DNA of 64,000 nt, taken from positions 310,001 to 374,000 of the forward strand of contig NZ_SSWH01000001.1 of NCBI RefSeq assembly GCF_004803505.1, read 5' to 3'. This document shows, piece after piece, positions 49,139-57,340 of this stretch. How positions within the stretch are numbered: position 1 is the stretch's first letter; the number at the start of each line of letters is the position of its first letter. The position numbers and the translations under genes are program-made. The notes beneath the pieces were generated by a model that made no database searches, had not been told where the DNA came from, and saw nothing but the letters and a program-made list of their open reading frames with translations. The stretch is from Arthrobacter echini. Lineage in GTDB: Bacteria; Actinomycetota; Actinomycetes; Actinomycetales; Micrococcaceae.

Positions 49139-49894
49139 ATGCCCGACGAGAACGAACTTGCCCGGGAATCCGTGCAGCATCCCGTCGTCGCGGCGCTCCA
49201 GGACATGGTGCTCGACAGCAGTGACGTCGAGGAGTTCCTGACAGGCCTCGCCGAAGTCTCCGCACGAGTCTTCCCGCGAACCTACGGTGACGTGTTCTGC
49301 GGCGTTACGCTGCTGCGCCCACGGTCCATGATCACCGTGGCGAGCAGTGGGGCCCGGGCGCGTCAGGTCGACGAGATCCAGTACGGCTTCGACGACGGGC
49401 CCTGCCTCCGCGCAGCACGGGAGGGTTATACCGTCCATGTGCGGGATTTCCTGACCGAGACGCGTTTCCCCGAGTACCGCCGCGCCGTCGCGTCCTTCGG
49501 CGTCCGCTCCGCCCTGGGAATCCCCATCCGCCTCGACGACGGGGTGAGCGCGGGTCTCGACTTCTACTCCACGGAGCCGAACGCTTTCGACGACGAAGGC
49601 GTTGCCGCTGCCGAGAACATCGCCCAGAATGCCTCCCGCAGCCTACGCCTCGCTGTCCGGATCGGACGGCTCACCGATGACGCCAGGAACCTCGAAGCCG
49701 CCCTGTCGTCCCGGACCACCATCGACAGGGCCGTCGGCGTGATCATGGCGCAGAATCGCTGCAGTCAGGCCGAGGCGATCGGTATCCTGCGCCGGGCATC
49801 GACATCGCGCAATATCAAGCTGCGTGACGTTGCAGCCGGGGTGCTGGCCTCCCTGGATCAGGTGGATGTGACGGACACCCACTTCGAGCGCTGA
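49139..49894 (+). CDS. GAF-ANTAR protein
   Basis: The 251-residue protein combines a GAF domain (residues about 20-175: GDVFCGVTLLRPRSMITVAS, DGPCLRAAREGYTV, ALGIPIRLDDGVSAGLDF) and an ANTAR domain (about 185-245: SSRTTIDRAVGVIMAQNRCS, GILRRASTSRNIKLRDVA). It is a clear paralogue of the gene at 57341-58165; both share VLDSSDVEEFLT or VLDSADVEEFLT, DGPCLRAAREG and VGVIM. AAGGAG precedes the ATG and TAGGGT around 49063 may be the -10. It follows copA but has its own promoter. Confidence 0.92.
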   Translation: MPDENELARESVQHPVVAALQDMVLDSSDVEEFLTGLAEVSARVFPRTYGDVFCGVTLLRPRSMITVASSGARARQVDEIQYGFDDGPCLRAAREGYTVHVRDFLTETRFPEYRRAVASFGVRSALGIPIRLDDGVSAGLDFYSTEPNAFDDEGVAAAENIAQNASRSLRLAVRIGRLTDDARNLEAALSSRTTIDRAVGVIMAQNRCSQAEAIGILRRASTSRNIKLRDVAAGVLASLDQVDVTDTHFER

Positions 49895-50069
49895 CGCACG
49901 GGATCTCCCGTTCGGTGCTTCGCTGTTTCTTCGGAGTTCCTGTGGCCCTGGCTCGGCTGCCGTGCGGGTCGGACGGTGCACAGTTGTAGCGGCGGAGTCG
50001 TCCCCGGAGTCGATCGTGGGGAGGACGTGCTCCGCTGCGCATCTGCCGGCTCGAGGAAATGGTTCCACC

Positions 50070-50705
50070 GTGACACGCACATCCCGCATCCCGCTCGGGT
50101 CCACCTCCGGCAAGATTCTCGCATCGGTGGCCCTCCTCGGCGTCGCAGCGACCGTTGCGGGCCTGGGTACATACGGTTCGTTCACCTCGACCACCTCGGC
50201 CGGCCAGTCCGTCACCGCCGGCAGGGTCGCCGTCCAGCTGGGTGCAGCAGGAACGGCTGCGAACCGCTTGAACGTCGCCGCCACGGCCTTCGTCCCGGGC
50301 GACACCATGCAGCGCGTCGCAACCATCTCCAACACCGGCAACCAGAACTTCGGCGGCGTCAGCCTGACCACCACGGTGGTCGGCACACCTTCCAGACTCA
50401 CCACGGACACCGTCAACGGTCTCCAGCTCACCGTCGACGCCTGCAGTGTCCCCTGGACCGAGGCCGGTACTGCGCCGGCCTACACGTACACCTGCCGGGG
50501 ATCCGTCACGAGCGTCCTGCCGAGCCGTCCGATCATCGGTGCCGACGTGCCGCTGTCGGGTCTTGCCTCCTTCACCCCGGGCAGAACCGACAATCTGCGC
50601 TTCACGGCGACACTTCCGGCCGCCGCTGACAACAGCTTCCAGAAGCTGACGAGTACCGCGAACTTCGCCTTCACGGCCACGCAGCGCGCGGCGACGAACC
50701 GCTGA
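50070..50705 (+). CDS. TasA/camelysin-like secreted protein
   Basis: A 211-residue exported protein. The N-terminus has a SipW-type signal (SGKILASVALLGVAATVAGL), then GTYGSFTSTTSAGQSVTAGR, which matches the CalY/TasA pattern of a short strand, FT or FS, and a TAG segment after cleavage. The remainder is beta-rich with many Thr/Ser/Gly and three cysteines (DACSVPW, TYTCRGSV). TasA forms biofilm fibres in Bacillus; camelysin is a surface protease in B. cereus. Here only surface location can be suggested. No SipW-type signal peptidase is adjacent. GTG start at 50070 gives the best signal peptide. Confidence 0.8.
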   Translation: MTRTSRIPLGSTSGKILASVALLGVAATVAGLGTYGSFTSTTSAGQSVTAGRVAVQLGAAGTAANRLNVAATAFVPGDTMQRVATISNTGNQNFGGVSLTTTVVGTPSRLTTDTVNGLQLTVDACSVPWTEAGTAPAYTYTCRGSVTSVLPSRPIIGADVPLSGLASFTPGRTDNLRFTATLPAAADNSFQKLTSTANFAFTATQRAATNR

Positions 50706-50736
50706 CCCCACCACCGGAGGGCCCTGGCAGGTGCCG

Positions 50737-51720
50737 TCACGGTCGGGGTAGGGGCTCCACGGGGTTGGCCTGATCGAATGCCTCACGGGCCACCGGGTCG
50801 CCGTCAGTGGCGCGCAGCTCGTCGACCCGCACCACCACCACGCCGACCACGATCAGCACGCCGCCGAGCAGCTGCACGACACCGGGCAGCTCGCCGAGGA
50901 TGAGCCAGGCAGCGAGGACGGCGAACAGCACCTCGGTCAGCGCCACGAAACTCGCCACTTTCGAGCCCAGGCGCTGGGCCGCCAGGATCCCGGTCACATA
51001 GGCCGCGACGGTGGCGACCAGGACCAGCACCGCCACGGGGACGAGCCAGCTGTAGGTGGACCCGGCCAGTGTCACGTCGGCCGACACGAAGCGCAGCGGC
51101 ATGATGTTCGTCAGGCCCAGCACACCGATGGTCAGCGCTGCCACGACCATGCCTCCGCCCGCCATGACCAGCGGGGGCAGGGAGTCGTCCACTCGCGCCG
51201 ACATCAGGAAGAACACCATGAGGCAGACCGCGGCGGCCAGACCGAACAGGACTCCCACAGGATCGATGCGGGCGTCCCCGGCCAGATCCAGGACGAGCAG
51301 CAGTCCGAGGATCGCCGTCACCGAGCCGAGGATGGTGGGGATCGTCGGAGGCTTCCGCGAGCGCGCCCAGAGGAAGCCGACGATCAGCACGGGGGCGAGG
51401 TACTCCAGCAGCAGGGAGACGCCCACGGACATGCGGGCCACGGCATTGAAGTAGAACAGCTGGCACAGTGCGATCGCCGTCATCCCGTAGACCACGATGG
51501 TGAGCCGGTGCTGACGCAGGACGGACCAGCGTCCCCGCAGCGCGATGAGGACAGGGACCAGGAGGACGACGGCGGCACCTCCGATGCGCACCCCCACGGC
51601 AGCGCCCGGGCTCCAGCCGATCTCGAGAAGTGACTTGGCGAACGGGCCGGAGACGCCGAAGGTAGCAGCCGAGACGAGAGCTATCCAGATGCCGGCCGTC
51701 GGCTGTCGGGTCACGTCCAC
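50737..51720 (-). CDS. EamA/DMT-family transporter
   Basis: The 327-residue protein has ten hydrophobic helices in two EamA repeats, as in RhaT/YdcZ-like drug/metabolite transporters: WIALVSAATFGVSGPFAKSL at the start, LLLEYLAPVLIVGFLWARS at the end of repeat 1 and VALTEVLFAVLAAWLILGEL at the end of repeat 2. It probably exports an amino acid or other metabolite. It is divergent from a CGNR zinc-finger regulator, and a perfect palindrome lies in the 80-bp gap, so the regulator may control it. It has no signal for a specific substrate. Confidence 0.92.
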   Translation of the reverse strand: MDVTRQPTAGIWIALVSAATFGVSGPFAKSLLEIGWSPGAAVGVRIGGAAVVLLVPVLIALRGRWSVLRQHRLTIVVYGMTAIALCQLFYFNAVARMSVGVSLLLEYLAPVLIVGFLWARSRKPPTIPTILGSVTAILGLLLVLDLAGDARIDPVGVLFGLAAAVCLMVFFLMSARVDDSLPPLVMAGGGMVVAALTIGVLGLTNIMPLRFVSADVTLAGSTYSWLVPVAVLVLVATVAAYVTGILAAQRLGSKVASFVALTEVLFAVLAAWLILGELPGVVQLLGGVLIVVGVVVVRVDELRATDGDPVAREAFDQANPVEPLPRP

Positions 51721-51767
51721 TCCCTTCGGGTCAGCGTGATGTCATGAGTGAGCGGTAGTTGTGGTCG

Positions 51768-51791
51768 TGACACTAGGTGTTGATAGTGTCA
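51768..51791. promoter_or_regulatory. Palindromic operator of the CGNR regulator
   Basis: TGACACTA and TAGTGTCA are perfect 8-bp arms around an 8-nt centre (GGTGTTGA). The element lies between the divergent transporter and regulator genes and reaches the AGGAG ribosome-binding site of the latter. Confidence 0.7.
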
Positions 51792-51800
51792 GGAGTCAAC

Positions 51801-52343
51801 ATGACTTTCACCTATGACACCGAGGTCGCTCTCTCCACCGCCGCCGCGCTCGTCAACACCGGGAGAAGCGTCACGGATGCGCTGGCGACGATGGATGGGC
51901 TGGACACCTTCCTCGAGCAGCAGCGCTTCTCCGGGTCGCGGACCCGGACGGAGGAAGAACTGCAGGCCGTACGCGCCCTGCGGACAGAGCTCGAGTCGCT
52001 CTGGTTCGCGGAGGAGGACGACGTCGTCGGGCGCGTGAACCGGATCCTGCGCAGGACCAGCGCACTCCCCCAGCTGGTCCGCCACGACGATTGGGACTGG
52101 CATCTCCATGCCACGGCACCCGAGGCGCCGCTGGCGGACCGCATGGCAACGGAGGCGGCGATGGCCCTCGCCGATGTGGTCCGTGCGCACGAACTCGACC
52201 GTCTGGGGGTCTGTGCCGCGGCGGACTGCGACGGCGTGGTGCTCGATCTCAGCCGGAACCGGTCGCGGCGCTTCTGCGACACGGGGAACTGCGCCAACCG
52301 TACCCACGTCAAGGCCTACCGGGCGCGGCGGGCCGGTACCTGA
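51801..52343 (+). CDS. CGNR zinc-finger (ABATE-domain) transcriptional regulator
   Basis: A 180-residue protein of the ABATE/CGNR family. The N-terminal ABATE domain (about residues 1-125) has EVALSTAAALVNT and ALRTELESLWF. The C-terminal CGNR zinc finger (about 135-178) is CAAADCDGVVLDLSRNRSRR then FCDTGNCANRTHVKAYRAR, with four cysteines. The usual CGNR motif is CANR here, matching the family. ATG at 51801 was chosen for the AGGAG 5-9 nt upstream. It probably regulates the divergent EamA transporter and itself through the palindrome at 51768. Confidence 0.9.
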   Translation: MTFTYDTEVALSTAAALVNTGRSVTDALATMDGLDTFLEQQRFSGSRTRTEEELQAVRALRTELESLWFAEEDDVVGRVNRILRRTSALPQLVRHDDWDWHLHATAPEAPLADRMATEAAMALADVVRAHELDRLGVCAAADCDGVVLDLSRNRSRRFCDTGNCANRTHVKAYRARRAGT

Positions 52344-52384
52344 TTCCGCGCGGTACCGATCGGCGGCTGCGGACCCGGGTACAG

Positions 52385-54037
52385 CTAGGGCCGCTCGTCG
52401 TTCCCCTCCGTCGTCTCGTTCCCCTCCATCGTCTCGTTCCCCTCCATCGTCGGGTCCGCGACGGAGGGGACGGATTCCACCCCGTCTCCCGCGAAACCGT
52501 CCTCCGAGTACCCGCCGTCCGCCATCCCCGGCTGCACCGGGCCCGGTCCGTCGAAGGAGATGGACAGGGAGGAACGATAGGCGGACGAAGGCGCCCCTGG
52601 GTCCATGACCCCGGGCCGTACGCCGAACGATTCGTCGAAGTCCTCGGGACCACCACCGCCGGACAGCGGACCATTGCTGCCGAGCAGGCTCCGTGTCAGG
52701 GATGCACTGTCCGCCATCAGCTCGTCCACGGCCGCCACCAGGTGCGCGTCGGACGCCGGTACGCCCTCGAGTGCGGCCGCGAGTACTGCACGCCGGACGA
52801 GCTCCCGCGCGAAGGACGCCGTCGTGCCCTCGGAGCGGCCCGCGGCGGTTCCGAGCCCGTCCGCAGTGAAGGGCAGCCCGTGTGCGTAGAGTCGCAGCAG
52901 CGCGGCCCGCTCGTGCTCGGCCGGCAGCGGAACCTCGATCGCCAGGTCCACCCGCCCCGGCCGCTGGGCGAGAGCACGCTCCAGCATGTCGACGCGATTG
53001 GTGGTGAGGACGAACGTGACGTCCGCGTCGGCGTCGAGGCCGTCCATCGCATCGAGCACCTCGAACAGCAGGGGTTGCGGACCGTGCCCGAAGCTGCGGT
53101 CCTCGGCGATCAGATCGCAGTCCTCGAGGACCACGATCGACGGCTGCAGGGCGCGCGCCGTCCTCGCCGCCTCACCCACGTGGGCGAGCGTGCCGCCCGA
53201 GAGCAGTATCGCCGTCGTGCCCTCGCTCGCGCTGAGGAGGTAGCGAACGGTATGGGTCTTGCCGGTTCCCGGAGGACCGTACAGGAGGACACCGCGCTTG
53301 AGGTGCTGCCCGGCCGCCATGAGCGCATCGCGGTGGGCAGCGATCCCGAGTACGTGCTCCCGGACCCGCCCCAGCAGACCCTCGGGGAGGATGACGTCCT
53401 CGTCCGTGATGGCGGGCCGCTCATGGAAGGTGATGCCCGCCGCGCTCGAGCCGAAGCTGTCCGTGGTGAAGGAGAGCACCTGACCCTTGAGCACACTCTC
53501 ACCGTGCATGCGACGCCGGAACTCGGCGAGGAATGCAGCTGTCACCGTCGGCTCTGCGCCCAGCACCTCGAGCGAGGCCGTCTCCCGACCGTACCGCGGC
53601 TCGGCGTTGCGCTGCAGCAGCGCCAGCGATGCGCCGTCGAACTCGAAGAGCCGGAGTCCGAGGGCAACGGTCTGGCGCTGCTCGGCGGGACCGACGGGGA
53701 GATTGACGTAGTCCGGCTGTGACAGCGGGAAGTTCGGGTACAGCGCGGACTGCTGGAGGATGTCGCTCAGCGACATGTGGTGGCGCTGGTCCCCGCCGCC
53801 GATACCGACCAGCCGAGCATCGGTGCCGACGAGGTCCGTGAGGACGATGTCCGCGTCGACGAAGCGGTGCGGGGCCACCTGCTCGACGACGGCGGCGACG
53901 CCGTCTGCCGGGGTGCCCAGGTGTGCGCTGATGGTGTCGAGGAGCTCCCTCCCGTTCGCCGACGAGGGCAGCGCCTCCAGTGCCAGGCGCACCAGCGCAG
54001 TGAAGTCCCGCATGAAACGCGTCACGTCTTCGGTCAT
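52385..54037 (-). CDS. AAA-family ATPase with a disordered, repetitive C-terminus
   Basis: The 550-residue protein has an N-terminal region (about 1-220) without known fold, and one AAA domain (about 245-400): GVLLYGPPGTGKTHTVRYLL (Walker A), IVVLEDCDLIAEDR (Walker B), VLTTNRVDMLERAL (sensor), and RPGRVDLAIEVPLP (arginine finger region). It resembles CDC48/SpoVK-like single-AAA proteins. The last 80 residues are Gly/Ser/Pro/Glu-rich and end in TMEGNE-type repeats. ATG at 54037 follows from the conserved start; the frame goes on upstream to 54205 without similarity. Its protein target is unknown. It stands alone, convergent with the CGNR gene. Confidence 0.88.
   Translation of the reverse strand: MTEDVTRFMRDFTALVRLALEALPSSANGRELLDTISAHLGTPADGVAAVVEQVAPHRFVDADIVLTDLVGTDARLVGIGGGDQRHHMSLSDILQQSALYPNFPLSQPDYVNLPVGPAEQRQTVALGLRLFEFDGASLALLQRNAEPRYGRETASLEVLGAEPTVTAAFLAEFRRRMHGESVLKGQVLSFTTDSFGSSAAGITFHERPAITDEDVILPEGLLGRVREHVLGIAAHRDALMAAGQHLKRGVLLYGPPGTGKTHTVRYLLSASEGTTAILLSGGTLAHVGEAARTARALQPSIVVLEDCDLIAEDRSFGHGPQPLLFEVLDAMDGLDADADVTFVLTTNRVDMLERALAQRPGRVDLAIEVPLPAEHERAALLRLYAHGLPFTADGLGTAAGRSEGTTASFARELVRRAVLAAALEGVPASDAHLVAAVDELMADSASLTRSLLGSNGPLSGGGGPEDFDESFGVRPGVMDPGAPSSAYRSSLSISFDGPGPVQPGMADGGYSEDGFAGDGVESVPSVADPTMEGNETMEGNETTEGNDERP
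52401..52454. repeat. 18-bp coding repeats in the AAA ATPase gene
   Basis: Three tandem 18-bp units, TTCCCCTCC(G/A)TCGTC(T/G)(C/G)G, encode TMEGNE-like hexapeptides in the C-terminus of the ATPase. Length changes here would keep the frame, so the number of repeats could vary among strains. Confidence 0.85.
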
Positions 54038-54241
54038 GAGGGGAGGGTAGCAGTCGTCTGCCGTGCCTTCACCGGTAGGGGTGCCATCGGTACCGGATCC
54101 GGGGGCTTTGCTGCCCTCACCGGCGTGTCGTGCCGCGACATGCCGGGCCGAACCGCCCGACGTCGTCCGAAGCCCCGCGATCTCGCACCCGTCAGCCGCG
54201 CACACGGCCCCCGCGCCCTCGAGCGCACTGGCTTCGGGCCG

Positions 54242-54625
54242 TCAGCCGTCCTGCTTCGGCAGGCGCTCACCGTAGCGCGGTGATTCCTCGGCCTCCGGTT
54301 CGGCCGGCCGGACGGTGCCCTCGGGCTTGACCTGGACGTCCGGCCGCGCCGACGACCGGTTGACGCCGGATCCCTGGCTGAGATGCTCCGCGTTGGGGGT
54401 CTCAGCCATCATCAGCATGGCGCAGACGACGAGCGAGACGATGAATGCTATCCCGGCTGCGGTCAAACCGAGATCCACGCGCAGCACCTGCGCATTGCCC
54501 CCGGTGGCGAAAATGGCCGTCGCGACTCCCGCGACCGCCGCGAGCACGGCGGAGAACACCAGGGGAGCCTTGATGCCATGACGGAATCGTCCCTGGGTGG
54601 GCTTCGGCGGTCGGCGGTCGGCCAC
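54242..54625 (-). CDS. Small membrane protein with two helices
   Basis: A 127-residue protein with two membrane helices (about 22-46, KAPLVFSAVLAAVAGVATAI, and 53-76, TAAGIAFIVSLVVCAMLMMA), then a polar tail (PDVQVKPEGTVRPAEPEAEE). It resembles unnamed actinobacterial membrane proteins. GTG at 54625 was chosen because AAGGAG lies 7 nt upstream; an ATG at 54649 lacks one. It follows the DUF308-like gene after a 46-nt gap on the same strand. Function unknown. Confidence 0.75.
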   Translation of the reverse strand: MADRRPPKPTQGRFRHGIKAPLVFSAVLAAVAGVATAIFATGGNAQVLRVDLGLTAAGIAFIVSLVVCAMLMMAETPNAEHLSQGSGVNRSSARPDVQVKPEGTVRPAEPEAEESPRYGERLPKQDG

Positions 54626-54671
54626 GGGCACTCCTTCCGGTGACGGCAATGTTCTACACGTTGTAGAGCCT

Positions 54672-55277
54672 CTAGTTTACGGTGTCGGGCTCGCTGCGGG
54701 CGCCCTGATCCTCGGATGCGCTCACGGCTGAATCGTGCCGGTAGCTCAGAGCCGCGATGCCGAGCACGACGGCGCTCAGCAGTGCTCCGCCGCCGCTGAC
54801 ACCCAGCAGGGCCTGCGGACCGAGGTCCTCCACGAACGGCAGGATCAACCCGGTGGCCAGGCCGATGACGCCGACGAGGACGAAGTCGCGTGCTGCGGGG
54901 TGTCGCCGGTCACCGAGGCCACGGATCAGTTCGGCAATTCCCGCGACGAAGAGGGCCACGGAGCCGGCGAGCGCGAAGCTGCGGTCGTCCGCGAACACCA
55001 GACTCACGACACCTGCCCCGAGGAGCAGGCCTCCACCGATTCTCGTCAGCGCCGTGGTCAGCGGCAGACCCGCCGACACCTGGTGCGTCCACAGGTAGCC
55101 GGCCCCGCCGATCAGCAGGTACAGGCCACCTGCCACGCTCACCACGAGCGTGGAGGGCTCGCGCCAGAAGACCGTGAGGAGCCCGAAGACCGCGCTGAGT
55201 ACGGCGCGCGCCAGCAACGGCCTCCAGACCCGCAGGCCGGCCGTACCGGAGCCCGGGACGAGGGGGGCAGTAGCCAT
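54672..55277 (-). CDS. HdeD/DUF308-like membrane protein
   Basis: The 201-residue product has six membrane helices (about residues 22-40, 46-64, 74-96, 101-119, 128-148, 155-175). Repeating pairs such as VVSVAGGLYLLIGGAGYLW and ALAGSVALFVAGIAELIRGL resemble the DUF308/HdeD family. Its role is unknown; HdeD in E. coli is tied to acid stress. It has its own start with AGGACC upstream. The 130-bp stretch before it separates it from the MATE gene. Confidence 0.7.
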   Translation of the reverse strand: MATAPLVPGSGTAGLRVWRPLLARAVLSAVFGLLTVFWREPSTLVVSVAGGLYLLIGGAGYLWTHQVSAGLPLTTALTRIGGGLLLGAGVVSLVFADDRSFALAGSVALFVAGIAELIRGLGDRRHPAARDFVLVGVIGLATGLILPFVEDLGPQALLGVSGGGALLSAVVLGIAALSYRHDSAVSASEDQGARSEPDTVN

Positions 55278-55407
55278 GGGGAAGGGGTCCTTCTGGAACG
55301 GCGGCGGTGGCCGGAGTTCCCGGCACGATCAGTGTAGGACGGATGGCCCCGGTGCTGATGCCCTGTCGGAGTGACCTCGAGCGCGACCCCGGATCGCTAC
55401 AGCTCCG

Positions 55408-56769
55408 TCAGGAACCTTGCGCCGCCGTCTCGCGCGAGGCTCCGGTCACCATCCACCGATCGTCCCTGATCCGCCAGCCCAGCGTCACCGCCCTCGCCAG
55501 CATGTAGCCGATGCCGAAGGCGATCCACAGCCAGACGATACCCTCGCCGCCGGACAGGCCCGCCCGGTCCACGAGGACCAGCAACGGCAGGTAGAGCAGA
55601 AGATTGACGACGCCGGCAAGCGCCAGATATCGCGCGTCCCCGGCGCCTATCAGCACGCCGTCGAGCACGAAGACGAAGCCGGACACCGGCTGCGCGGCGG
55701 CGAGGACCCACAATCCGGCGGCGAACGCTGCCTGCACCGAGGCGTCGGTCGTGAAGATCCAGCCGAGGAAGGGGGCCGCAAGGGCGAGTAGTACCCCGGT
55801 GATGACCCCGAACCCGATCCCCCACATGATCATGCGCCGCGTGAGCGCCCCGGCCAGCACGCGATTCCCGGATCCCAGTTCCTTGCCGATCAGGGCCTGC
55901 GCCGCGATGGCGAGGGCATCGAGCGCGAACGCCAGGAAGGTGAAGACCGTCATGACCAGCTGGTGGGAGGCGAGACTGAGGGCTCCCTGTGCCGTGGCCA
56001 CGAAGACCGTGGCCAGGACGGCCACGCGCAGGGACACGGTACGCAGCATGAGCCATGACCCCACCCGGGCGGTGCTCCGGATCCCGCGCAGGGTCGGCCT
56101 GAGGGAGATCCCCTCGCGCCGCGAGGACCGCACGACGATGACGAGATACACCCCGGCCATGCCCCACTGCGTGAGACTGGTCCCCAGCGCGGACCCGGCC
56201 ACCGACATCCCCGCCACGTAGACCAGCAGGTAGTTGAGGCCGATGTTGATCCCGAACCCCGTCCCTGCCACGACGAGAGGAGTTCGCGTGTCCTGCAGGC
56301 CGCGAAGCATGCCGGTTGCAGCGAGAACCACGAGCATGGCGGTGAGCCCGGGCATGGACCAGCGGAGGTAGTCGACAGCGAACGCGTGCACTGCTGAATC
56401 GGCGCCCAGGAGTGAGGCGAGGACAGGTGCTCCCAGCCATCCCGCGGTGGACAGGAGGAGACCGAGGACGACGGCGAGGCCCACGCCGTCGCGCCCAGCC
56501 GCGAGCGCGTCGGGAAGGCGTCCGGCGCCGAGCAGGCGTGCGACGGCGGGGGTGGTCGAGTAGGCGAGGAAGACCATGAGCCCGACGATCGTCTGGAGCA
56601 CGGTGGACGCCAGGCCGACGCCGGCCAGTTCGGCGACGCCCAGGTGCCCGACGATCGCGGAATCCGCGAGCAGGAACAGCGGTTCGGCGATGAGGGTACC
56701 CAGGGCGGGCACGGCGAGCCGCAGGATACTGCGGCTGAGCCGGCGATTGCCGGGCAGTCTCTCGGGCAT
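55408..56769 (-). CDS. MATE-family efflux protein (DinF type)
   Basis: A 453-residue protein with 12 hydrophobic segments and the MATE pattern: LAVPALGTLIAEPLFLLADS (helix 1 with its conserved Asp), AIVGHLGVAELAGVGLAST, YLRWSMPGL, GLQDTRTPLVVAGTGFGINI, and VFVLDGVLIGAGDARYLAL. It belongs to the DinF branch, which exports cationic compounds using H+ or Na+. TAGGCT lies 6 nt before the ATG (minus strand), so it is probably leaderless. It is divergent from a small membrane protein gene. Confidence 0.93.
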   Translation of the reverse strand: MPERLPGNRRLSRSILRLAVPALGTLIAEPLFLLADSAIVGHLGVAELAGVGLASTVLQTIVGLMVFLAYSTTPAVARLLGAGRLPDALAAGRDGVGLAVVLGLLLSTAGWLGAPVLASLLGADSAVHAFAVDYLRWSMPGLTAMLVVLAATGMLRGLQDTRTPLVVAGTGFGINIGLNYLLVYVAGMSVAGSALGTSLTQWGMAGVYLVIVVRSSRREGISLRPTLRGIRSTARVGSWLMLRTVSLRVAVLATVFVATAQGALSLASHQLVMTVFTFLAFALDALAIAAQALIGKELGSGNRVLAGALTRRMIMWGIGFGVITGVLLALAAPFLGWIFTTDASVQAAFAAGLWVLAAAQPVSGFVFVLDGVLIGAGDARYLALAGVVNLLLYLPLLVLVDRAGLSGGEGIVWLWIAFGIGYMLARAVTLGWRIRDDRWMVTGASRETAAQGS

Positions 56770-56861
56770 CCGACCAGCCTACGGGTGACGGCGGGAAGGC
56801 CTAAGCTGGAGTCGGGCCATATGCACGAACACTCCACCGACTGATGACCATCAGGGGAACC

Positions 56862-57215
56862 ATGAAACTCGGCGTCAAACAGTATCTCGCTGGGCTCGTC
56901 CTGTTGTTCATCAGCACCCTCTTCCTCCCCGAGGCCGTCTCGGATTTCGCGCGGGCCGAGTCGACGGGAACGCCTGTCCCCTCGACGGCGCTACCGTTCC
57001 TCCTCATCGGGCTCGCCATCGTCCTCGCGGCGGCCGCGTGCATCGGCTGGGGATACTGGCTGGTCCGCAGCCATCGGGATCCACGTGCACTCACCCGGGA
57101 GGACGACCCGGACGAGCCCCTGTTGCGCCCAGGTTACGGCCCGGCGCCCAGCGCCCAGGAATCGTGGCGGAACCATCCGCTGCGGCGTCCCGATGGCAGC
57201 GACGGACGCCCCTGA
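56862..57215 (+). CDS. Small two-helix membrane protein
   Basis: The 117-residue product has two hydrophobic helices (about 7-24, YLAGLVLLFISTLFLPEAV, and 44-66, LPFLLIGLAIVLAAAACIGW) separated by an external loop, and a polar C-terminus (PDEPLLRPGYGPAPSAQES). The ATG at 56862 is preferred because AGGGGA lies just upstream; an in-frame ATG at 56844 has none. It belongs to no recognised family. It is divergent from the MATE gene and converges with a GAF-ANTAR gene. Confidence 0.75.
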   Translation: MKLGVKQYLAGLVLLFISTLFLPEAVSDFARAESTGTPVPSTALPFLLIGLAIVLAAAACIGWGYWLVRSHRDPRALTREDDPDEPLLRPGYGPAPSAQESWRNHPLRRPDGSDGRP

Positions 57216-57340
57216 CCCATCCTGATCGGCTCTCGTGAGCGATTGCCGGATCTCCGGGGAGATTCGTCCGGATGTGCGGGGCAGACCGAAGGGCGAGTGC
57301 CGGGTCCCGTTCGGAATCAACTGCCCACCCTGGGTGAGCG

